Position numbers and translations under genes: made by a program | The notes under the pieces: generated by a model | Databases searched by the model: none | What the model saw: only the letters and a program-made list of their open reading frames with translations | What the model was told of the DNA's origin: nothing | From: MGIIb-O2 sp002494975 | GTDB lineage: Archaea > Thermoplasmatota > Poseidoniia > Poseidoniales > Thalassarchaeaceae | Direction of reading: 5' to 3' | Assembly (NCBI GenBank): GCA_028355015.1 | Contig: JAOMRN010000003.1 | Location: 156,978 to 220,977 of the forward strand | Length of the DNA stretch: 64,000 nucleotides | Part shown: one piece after another, positions 54,555 through 60,950 of the stretch | Layout of the letters: each line of letters starts with the position of its first letter | How positions within the stretch are numbered: position 1 is the stretch's first letter

Positions 54555-56582
54555 TTATCTCTCAATAGCAGGTTCTGGATGCCTTTTGAAGAAATTTTTA
54601 GTAAGTCTCCCTGTTCTATTTTCGTCGGGTGACTGAATAATATCTATTTTTTTAGGTAAGCAATTCCGAAACTGTCTCATCATAATCCTTTTTTCTAATA
54701 ATATTACTATGGCTCTGTCTCCTGATTTTCGGATAGGTCTCCCTATAGCCTGCATTATACTGTTTATCGCTGGCTGTGTGCTTGTATATCTCCACGCTTT
54801 GTTATTTCCAAAACGCTCAACATAGTACTCTTTCAAAGCATTTTGCCGTGCGCTAGGAGGGGCTAAAGGTAATCCTAAACAGATTACAGCATCAAGAATA
54901 TTATTTGGGTAATCTACACCCTCAGCAAATTTACCGCTCAAAACTCCAGCAAGTAAAACTTGTCTTTTATTTGTTCTATATTCATGTAATTCATCTAATG
55001 TTTTTGTAATTTTTCTTTTTGGCATTCTATTTTCTTCTTCTCTAATTTCAATAAAACCGGGTAACCAGGTGGCGTCTCCGAGTATATCTTGTAGCATTGC
55101 ATAACTTGGTGCGAAAAATGCGATATGTCCAGAGGTATTATTGACGACCGATAAAATATGTTTTCTTATTCTCTCAGTATTTTGAGGAGTTCTTTCAGTA
55201 TATTTTGTAGTGACGTCTTTGGCTACTAAAACAGGTCTCTTATCCCCCAAAAATGATGACTCATATTCGTTCATAATAATTTTCTTCCCCTTAGGTATAC
55301 GTAATAGATCTGCATACATCTCAGGAGGGAATAACGTCCCTGACATTAGTATGGCCCCGTTTGTCTCGTTCAGTATTGGTCCTCCCACTACTCCTGGGTC
55401 TAACAGAAAACTCCTCACTCTTCCTTCATCGCTGAGTAAATCAAAAACTAATACTAATGCTGAATTATTTAAATATTCTAATATTATTGATAGCATATCT
55501 GCCAATCTAGTACTAGCGGTCTCTTTTTCATCATCGTCCTCATCTTGATCTACTTCTACTTTGTACAACTGTTGTATCATTTTTTTCAATATGGTGTAAT
55601 TATTATCTATTTTAACCTCAATATCCTCATTTAATATTGAATCAATCTCTCCAATGAATTCAGTTGTTGAAATCTTCATATCATTTTTCCCAGTAGATAC
55701 TAATTCTCCTTGCTTTTTCTTATACCAAATATTCATTTGTTTTTCCATTTTCTTCATTTGCCTAAGTGCATCTTGTATGTTTTTTAATTCGAAATTATCT
55801 TGAATTTCTGAAATATCTAGTTTTCTCATTATACTTTCTTTAGTTCCTAAGAACTCATCAAGTTCTAATCTAGCATCTCTGAATACTTTAACCGTCGCTC
55901 TTCTTTCTAAGCCATTACGGATTCTATCTGGTAGATTATGTGCTTCATCAATGATTAGAATAGTATTTTCAAGATTTATATTCATTGCAGGCAGAGAACG
56001 TTCTCTAACATCTTCAACGAATACATGATTATAGTCGCATACTAGTATGTCGCATTCCTTCACTGCGGACCTGGCTGCAGCCCAAGGGCAAATCTTTTTC
56101 TTATTACTTGATTTTATCACCTCGTCTACATGTTTAGGACTTCTTAGAATGTATTCTTTCATGTCATCTCTTCTTGATTGTCTAGTTCCCTCCACAATTC
56201 CTTCTTCACATGAGCACTTTGACGTCATTCGATCTACATTTTCACACATAGATTCTCTACCAATAATATCAACAACTTTCACACTAGGTATTTCCCTATC
56301 TAATCTAGAATTGATATCTTTCACAGTTTCAATTACAATCTTATGTTGAGATTGCCTTCCCGTCAAAAATAATATATGTTGGTGATTTATATTGCTCCTT
56401 GCAATTTCTAATGCTGCTGCTAAAGATGCAGCAGTTTTTCCTATTCCAGTAGGTGCTGCAGCTAACAGGAAGCCTTGATGGTCGAGTGCATTTATTCCAT
56501 CAGTCACCATCTTTTCCTGTGCAGGCCTCAACTTTTCGTGAGCAATAAATTTGCCGACTTCAGAATGGACCCCACCCGTCAT
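54555..56582 (-). CDS. XPD/Rad3-type Fe-S DNA helicase
   Basis: A 675-residue superfamily 2 helicase. Walker A is in AAAPTGIGKTAAS near residue 45 and the DEAH box in LIIDEAHNLPDR near 215. The Fe-S domain lies between them with Cys residues in MCENV, KCSCEEG and ICPWAAAR. C-terminal motif VI is QAIGRPIRKSGDRA near 630. It unwinds DNA 5' to 3' and probably works in excision repair. Between the helicase halves a stretch of about 40 residues rich in DEDDDEKE is inserted. GTG alternatives upstream were not supported. Confidence 0.92.
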   Translation of the reverse strand: MTGGVHSEVGKFIAHEKLRPAQEKMVTDGINALDHQGFLLAAAPTGIGKTAASLAAALEIARSNINHQHILFLTGRQSQHKIVIETVKDINSRLDREIPSVKVVDIIGRESMCENVDRMTSKCSCEEGIVEGTRQSRRDDMKEYILRSPKHVDEVIKSSNKKKICPWAAARSAVKECDILVCDYNHVFVEDVRERSLPAMNINLENTILIIDEAHNLPDRIRNGLERRATVKVFRDARLELDEFLGTKESIMRKLDISEIQDNFELKNIQDALRQMKKMEKQMNIWYKKKQGELVSTGKNDMKISTTEFIGEIDSILNEDIEVKIDNNYTILKKMIQQLYKVEVDQDEDDDEKETASTRLADMLSIILEYLNNSALVLVFDLLSDEGRVRSFLLDPGVVGGPILNETNGAILMSGTLFPPEMYADLLRIPKGKKIIMNEYESSFLGDKRPVLVAKDVTTKYTERTPQNTERIRKHILSVVNNTSGHIAFFAPSYAMLQDILGDATWLPGFIEIREEENRMPKRKITKTLDELHEYRTNKRQVLLAGVLSGKFAEGVDYPNNILDAVICLGLPLAPPSARQNALKEYYVERFGNNKAWRYTSTQPAINSIMQAIGRPIRKSGDRAIVILLEKRIMMRQFRNCLPKKIDIIQSPDENRTGRLTKNFFKRHPEPAIER

Positions 56583-56631
56583 GGAATTAGACCTGAGAAT
56601 AGAACGACCAAGAAGATTGGCCTTGAGGGGT

Positions 56632-56654
56632 GCTCCGTATGAATGATACGGAGC
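56632..56654. repeat. Perfect inverted repeat (hairpin) between XPD and upstream gene
   Basis: Nine-base arms GCTCCGTAT and ATACGGAGC flank a five-base loop GAATG. It lies between the small basic protein gene and the XPD start, both on the minus strand. No T-run follows on either strand, so it is not a standard terminator. It may be an RNA hairpin in the XPD leader or a protein-binding palindrome. Confidence 0.75.
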
Positions 56655-56671
56655 GGTGTGTGTTTAGAGTA

Positions 56672-56881
56672 TCAGAGTAATTTTTCTCTATCTGTGACGC
56701 GATATTTCCCACGTTTTTCACGTGGAACCTCTCTTGCGTCATATCCTACTGCATTGCTTAGTTTTGCTCTACTACGGACTCCGGAGAACCCAATTATTAT
56801 CTTAGATTTTGTAGATTGCACTTGGGTGAGGGGGCGTTTTTCCTGCCCCCCCACGTTTTTGTGCATCCCATCCTCGCTCAT
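56672..56881 (-). CDS. Small basic protein downstream of RHH regulator
   Basis: The ATG at 56881 gives 69 residues and is preceded by GAGGTGA five bases away; that site overlaps the stop of the RHH gene. The product is strongly basic (KRPLTQVQSTKSK, PREKRGKYRVTDREK) with a central IIIGFSGVRSR segment and no Cys. No family is recognised. A DNA- or RNA-binding role is conceivable from charge alone. The coupling with a ribbon-helix-helix gene recalls a toxin-antitoxin or accessory pair, but no toxin motif is visible. Confidence 0.65.
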   Translation of the reverse strand: MSEDGMHKNVGGQEKRPLTQVQSTKSKIIIGFSGVRSRAKLSNAVGYDAREVPREKRGKYRVTDREKLL

Positions 56882-56885
56882 TCTC

Positions 56886-57257
56886 TCACCTCTGAGCGTT
56901 CGAATCATCATCAAATCGCGCACTAAGTTCATCCATGCGCTTTTGTAAAAGTCTAGTGACTGACATACCCTCTATTGATTCTCGACGAATGTAGTCTCGG
57001 GCAGCGAATTTCAGTATAGTTTCAGGGCTTTCTGCATGTATTTTGCAAAAATCCCTCATTAAAATTGTTAATTCTGGTCCTAAATTAACTTGGACCTTTT
57101 CTCCATGTCCAATCAAGGGTAGTTCTAGTAATCGGCGTACTGCATCTCTAATCACGTCAGATCGATTTCTCATTCCATCGAACCCAACTCTCTGATCGAG
57201 AGCTAGTAAGTGGTCCTCTGGAATCCTAAGCGAAACCATGGGGCTGTGACCTGACAT
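56886..57257 (-). CDS. Ribbon-helix-helix DNA-binding protein, possibly tandem RHH
   Basis: A 123-residue protein. Residues 7-45 read as a CopG-type ribbon-helix-helix: a strand MVSLRIPEDHLLALD followed by NRSDVIRDAVRRLLEL. A second similar unit appears at about 55-95 (KVQVNLGPELTILMRDF then SPETILKFAARDYIRR), so one chain may supply both halves of the dimer. GAGG lies seven bases before the first ATG. A striking array of 11-bp repeats just upstream is a natural candidate operator, suggesting autoregulation. Confidence 0.8.
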   Translation of the reverse strand: MSGHSPMVSLRIPEDHLLALDQRVGFDGMRNRSDVIRDAVRRLLELPLIGHGEKVQVNLGPELTILMRDFCKIHAESPETILKFAARDYIRRESIEGMSVTRLLQKRMDELSARFDDDSNAQR

Positions 57258-57295
57258 ACTTGTGCCTCAGGCTAAGCAGAGAGCGTCAGGCACAT

Positions 57296-57341
57296 AAAGG
57301 TAATGCAAATGAAATGCAATTGAAATACAAAAATTACCTTT
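57296..57341. promoter_or_regulatory. Candidate RHH operator: three 11-bp repeats inside an inverted repeat
   Basis: Arms AAAGGTAAT (57296-57304) and ATTACCTTT (57333-57341) are perfect inverse complements. Between them are three adjacent 11-bp units: ATGCAAATGAA (57303-57313), ATGCAATTGAA (57314-57324) and ATACAAAAATT (57325-57335). The units match at 10 of 11 bases for the first two; the third is diverged. A phase of one helical turn suits RHH proteins. The element lies in the 170-bp divergent gap between the RHH gene and the HD phosphohydrolase gene, which holds no other visible feature apart from a T-rich run at about 57339-57353. Confidence 0.5.
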
Positions 57342-57427
57342 TGTTTTTTTTTATTAATTTGAATTTATGATCAATCAATAGAGCGATTCAATACCTTCCA
57401 TCTATTCGAAGTGTATGAGGTAGAGTC

Positions 57428-58744
57428 GTGAAAGTCATTAATGATGCAATACATGGCCAATTCCGTATTGATGGAGTTAGGGAAGAATTACTCAAAACAC
57501 CAGAAATGAATAAACTAAGTCACATCAAACAGTTAGGCTTAGCTCACCTAGTATTTCCGGGTGCTCATCATACTCGTTTCGAGCATTCTCTGGGGGTATC
57601 TCATATAGGTGGTTTAATGTCAGATTCTATTTCTCTAGATCCTCATGAGAAATCTACAGTTCAGGTCGCAGGAATGCTCCATGATGTAGGACATGGTCCG
57701 TATTCACATACACTTGAACACATACTTCATGAAAGAGGGGGGCTCGATCATATGTCAATTACTGAAGGAATTATATTGGGGGAATACGACGTACTAAGAG
57801 AGGGTGAGGAAAAATCTGTTAGGAATCGTAGAAGTATACCTGAGATCCTAGAGTCTTTTGATATTGTTCCCAAAGAAGTAGCAGGTCTAATTCGAGGCCC
57901 TGGTGCAGGCGGTACTGAAAGAAACTTATTGCAATGGACGGAAGGGAAACAAGATTTTGTATCTCAAGATAATACGTTATCGCATCTAGTTCATGGGCCA
58001 ATTGATTGCGACCAAATGGATTATTTGCTGAGAGACTCTCATTTCACGGGCGTTAAACACGGCATAATTGATCACCATCGACTTATAGAATGTTTAGAGA
58101 GACATAGCGGAGATATAGCGGTTGAGGAAGGTGGGCTTCCTGCACTAGAAGGTATGTTGATGGCTCGAGGGTTGATGTATAGTGCAGTCTACTTCCATAG
58201 AGTCACCAGAGTCACTGAAATCATGCTTTCTAGAGCGGTTGAGAGAAGTATGGACAAATTACCTGATTCAGTTGACTTGCAGAGAAGGGTTGATGCTGAA
58301 ATTTGGGATGCATTGTATAACGCAGGAGATTATGCTAAGGATATGATTAGGAGATTAAAATATCGCCAATTATTGAAAGTTGCTACAAGCCGTAGAAGGC
58401 AAGATTTAACTGATGAAATCATTGAACGATTAGTTGACTTAGCATCTAATTCAGAAAAAAGAATTGAGTTTGAAAATGAAATTGCCAATCGTGCTGGTAT
58501 TGAAGAAGGATATGTTGCAATAGATGTCCCCTCGGTCAAATTATTATTATCTGAACCAAGAATGTCACAAGTCGACATTAGAATAATTGGGGATGACAAA
58601 AAAACGCGATGGTTTAGGGACCATACTCCAATAGCCGAAGCATTGAGGAAACGACAGGTGTCTCAATCAGCTGTTTATGTTATGACTATCCCGGGTTCCG
58701 AAAAGATTGTATCTCGCATTGCTGATGAATATATATTCTCATAA
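57428..58744 (+). CDS. HD-domain phosphohydrolase (SAMHD1/dGTPase-like)
   Basis: A 438-residue HD-superfamily enzyme. Metal ligands are visible: HHTRFEHSLGVSH near residue 38, LHDVGHGPYSHTLEH near 84 (the HD pair) and the downstream Asp in GPIDCDQMDYLLRDS near 193. The latter, with TGVKHG, is typical of the SAMHD1-like branch that hydrolyses dNTPs. GAGGT precedes the GTG start by six bases, supporting GTG at 57428. It is divergent from the RHH gene, so the shared operator region could control it. Confidence 0.85.
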   Translation: MKVINDAIHGQFRIDGVREELLKTPEMNKLSHIKQLGLAHLVFPGAHHTRFEHSLGVSHIGGLMSDSISLDPHEKSTVQVAGMLHDVGHGPYSHTLEHILHERGGLDHMSITEGIILGEYDVLREGEEKSVRNRRSIPEILESFDIVPKEVAGLIRGPGAGGTERNLLQWTEGKQDFVSQDNTLSHLVHGPIDCDQMDYLLRDSHFTGVKHGIIDHHRLIECLERHSGDIAVEEGGLPALEGMLMARGLMYSAVYFHRVTRVTEIMLSRAVERSMDKLPDSVDLQRRVDAEIWDALYNAGDYAKDMIRRLKYRQLLKVATSRRRQDLTDEIIERLVDLASNSEKRIEFENEIANRAGIEEGYVAIDVPSVKLLLSEPRMSQVDIRIIGDDKKTRWFRDHTPIAEALRKRQVSQSAVYVMTIPGSEKIVSRIADEYIFS

Positions 58745-58845
58745 TTGGTAAAGTCTTAACCTTCATATCCATACTATTGAAAAGGGGTAAGTGAGTCGAA
58801 GTACTGCCGATATAGTAGCATAAACTCGGAACCCTGGTGAATCCC

Positions 58846-60201
58846 ATGGATAATACAATGAAAAAAGTATATGAAAGTGTAATTGCAAGAGATCCGAACC
58901 AACCTGAATTCCACCAAGCCGTGGAAGAGGTACTGGAGAGCCTAGTTCCAGTAATTCAGGAACATCCTGAATATTTACCAGTCGTTGAATCAATGGTTGA
59001 AGCAGAGAGAATCATTCAGTTCCGTGTCCCTTGGTTTGATGATAGTGGTAAATTACATGTTAACAGAGGTTTCAGAATTCAAATGAACAGTGCAATTGGA
59101 CCGTACAAAGGTGGTTTAAGATTCCACCCTACCGTTAATCAATCAATACTAAAGTTTCTAGCTTTCGAGCAGGTATTCAAGAATAGTCTAACCGGCCTTC
59201 CTATGGGTGGTGGAAAAGGTGGTTCAGATTTTGACCCTAAAGGTAAGACAGATGCAGAAGTTATGAGATTTTGCCAATCTTTTATGATGGAACTTTGGAG
59301 ACATATTGGAGCTAATCTTGACGTGCCCGCTGGTGATATCGGTGTAGGAGGTAGAGAGATTGGATATTTATTTGGAATGTATAAGAAACTTGCAAATGAA
59401 TTTACAGGTGTACTTACTGGAAAAGGTCGCTCATATGGAGGTTCTTTAATTCGACCAGAAGCAACTGGATATGGCCTAGTATATTTCGCACGTGAAATGC
59501 TTGGAGCTAAAGGTAAATCATTTGAAGGAGCAACCGTTTCTATTTCAGGCTCAGGAAATGTAGCTCAATTTGCCTGTGAAAAAGTACTTGATCTTGGTGG
59601 GAAACCAGTTACTATGTCTGATTCTAGCGGTTTTGTTTATGATTCAGAAGGGATTAATCGAGAGAAACTTTCTTGGATAATGGATTTAAAGAATAATCGC
59701 CGAGGTAGAATTTCCGAATACGCTGAAAAATACTCTAGCGCTATCTTTACTGCTTCAGCACCAGAACCCTCTTCAAACGGACTATGGGATGTTAATGTAG
59801 ATGTCGCACTTCCTTGTGCTACTCAGAATGAAATCAATGGTGAGGAAGCAAAAATGTTAGTTGCTAACAAAGTTATGGCAGTAGCAGAAGGAGCGAATAT
59901 GCCTTGTACCCCTGAAGCCGTCGAAGTGTTCCTAAATAATGGAGTGATGTTTGCTCCAGGTAAAGCTAGTAATGCAGGTGGAGTTGCAACTTCTGGTCTT
60001 GAAATGTCTCAAAATTCTCTGAGATATAATTGGACTCGTGAAGAAGTGGATGCTAAACTAGATCAAATAATGGTTGATATCCACAAGAACGCATTTGAGA
60101 CTGCTGAGAAATATGGAATGCCTGGTAATTATGTCGCTGGAGCAAATATTGCGGGTTTCCTCAAGGTGGCGGAAGCAATGACTGCTCAGGGATTAATATA
60201 A
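58846..60201 (+). CDS. gdhA: Glutamate dehydrogenase, bacterial (E. coli GdhA) type
   Basis: A 451-residue enzyme interconverting glutamate and 2-oxoglutarate plus ammonia. The ATG at 58846 has GGTGA five bases upstream and yields MDNTMKKVYESV. Signatures include AIGPYKGGLRFHP near residue 85, PMGGGKGGSDFDPKGK near 121 (catalytic Lys) and DVPAGDIGVGGREIG near 163. The nucleotide loop is SGSGNVAQFACEK. Match to the bacterial NADP-type enzyme is much closer than to hexameric archaeal forms, which suggests past transfer. It is convergent with an amino-acid transporter. Confidence 0.93.
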   Translation: MDNTMKKVYESVIARDPNQPEFHQAVEEVLESLVPVIQEHPEYLPVVESMVEAERIIQFRVPWFDDSGKLHVNRGFRIQMNSAIGPYKGGLRFHPTVNQSILKFLAFEQVFKNSLTGLPMGGGKGGSDFDPKGKTDAEVMRFCQSFMMELWRHIGANLDVPAGDIGVGGREIGYLFGMYKKLANEFTGVLTGKGRSYGGSLIRPEATGYGLVYFAREMLGAKGKSFEGATVSISGSGNVAQFACEKVLDLGGKPVTMSDSSGFVYDSEGINREKLSWIMDLKNNRRGRISEYAEKYSSAIFTASAPEPSSNGLWDVNVDVALPCATQNEINGEEAKMLVANKVMAVAEGANMPCTPEAVEVFLNNGVMFAPGKASNAGGVATSGLEMSQNSLRYNWTREEVDAKLDQIMVDIHKNAFETAEKYGMPGNYVAGANIAGFLKVAEAMTAQGLI

Positions 60202-60206
60202 TCGAT

Positions 60207-60950
60207 CTATATTTCTTCATCCATTGAAGATAAGAATTGCTTTAATCTTTCAGATTTAGGGCTTTCTAAGATTTTCGAAGGACCTTGTTCTGCAATAATC
60301 CCCTTATCCATATAGATAATTCGGTCTGCAACATCTCTCGCGAAATTTATCTCATGAGTCACTATAACCATTGTCATTCCTTCATTTGCTAAACTCCTTA
60401 TTGTTTGTAAAACAGAGCCAATTAGTTCAGGATCTAATGCACTGGTTGGTTCATCAAATAATATTGCTTCAGGGTGCATTGCCAAGGCTCTTGCTATAGC
60501 TACTCGCTGCTTTTGCCCCCCTGAAAGATTCCCTGGAAACGCTTCAATACGGTCCAACATATCTACTCTTTCTAGAACTTTCAATGCATTCTCTTCTGCT
60601 TCTTCTCTTTTCAATCCTCTTACATGACGTAATCCTAAGGTGATATTGTCGAGAACCGTTAGGTGAGAAAATAACTCGAACGATTGAAAAACCATGCCAA
60701 TTTTTGAACGAATCTCATTAACATCTGCTAATGGATTATTTACAATCTGGTCGTTCAATTTGATAGTTCCTTTTGTTGGTTCAATAAGTCGATTAATACA
60801 TCTTAATACCGTAGATTTACCGCTTCCAGATGAACCAATTATTGCTACTGATTCACCTTTCTTGACATTAAAAGAGATCCCTCTGACTGCATGAACTCCA
60901 CCCGGATAAATTTTCTCCAGATTTTCTATTTCAAGTACGATTTCTTCCAT
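60207..60950 (-). CDS. Amino-acid ABC transporter ATP-binding protein (GlnQ type)
   Basis: A 247-residue importer ATPase. Walker A GSSGSGKST is near residue 36, Q-loop VFQSFELFSHLTVL near 88, signature LSGGQKQRVAIARA near 142 and Walker B AILFDEPTSALD near 165. The whole follows the polar amino-acid (GlnQ/HisP/ArtP) subfamily. GGAGG is seven bases before the ATG and lies inside the permease C-terminal codons, so it is co-translated with the permease upstream. Confidence 0.92.
   Translation of the reverse strand: MEEIVLEIENLEKIYPGGVHAVRGISFNVKKGESVAIIGSSGSGKSTVLRCINRLIEPTKGTIKLNDQIVNNPLADVNEIRSKIGMVFQSFELFSHLTVLDNITLGLRHVRGLKREEAEENALKVLERVDMLDRIEAFPGNLSGGQKQRVAIARALAMHPEAILFDEPTSALDPELIGSVLQTIRSLANEGMTMVIVTHEINFARDVADRIIYMDKGIIAEQGPSKILESPKSERLKQFLSSMDEEI

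Noticed and set aside
56643..56948. 101-codon plus-strand frame opposite the small basic protein and RHH gene
   Set aside because: The minus-strand 69-residue frame has a strong SD coupled to RHH; the plus-strand frame has none and also crosses the end of the RHH gene.
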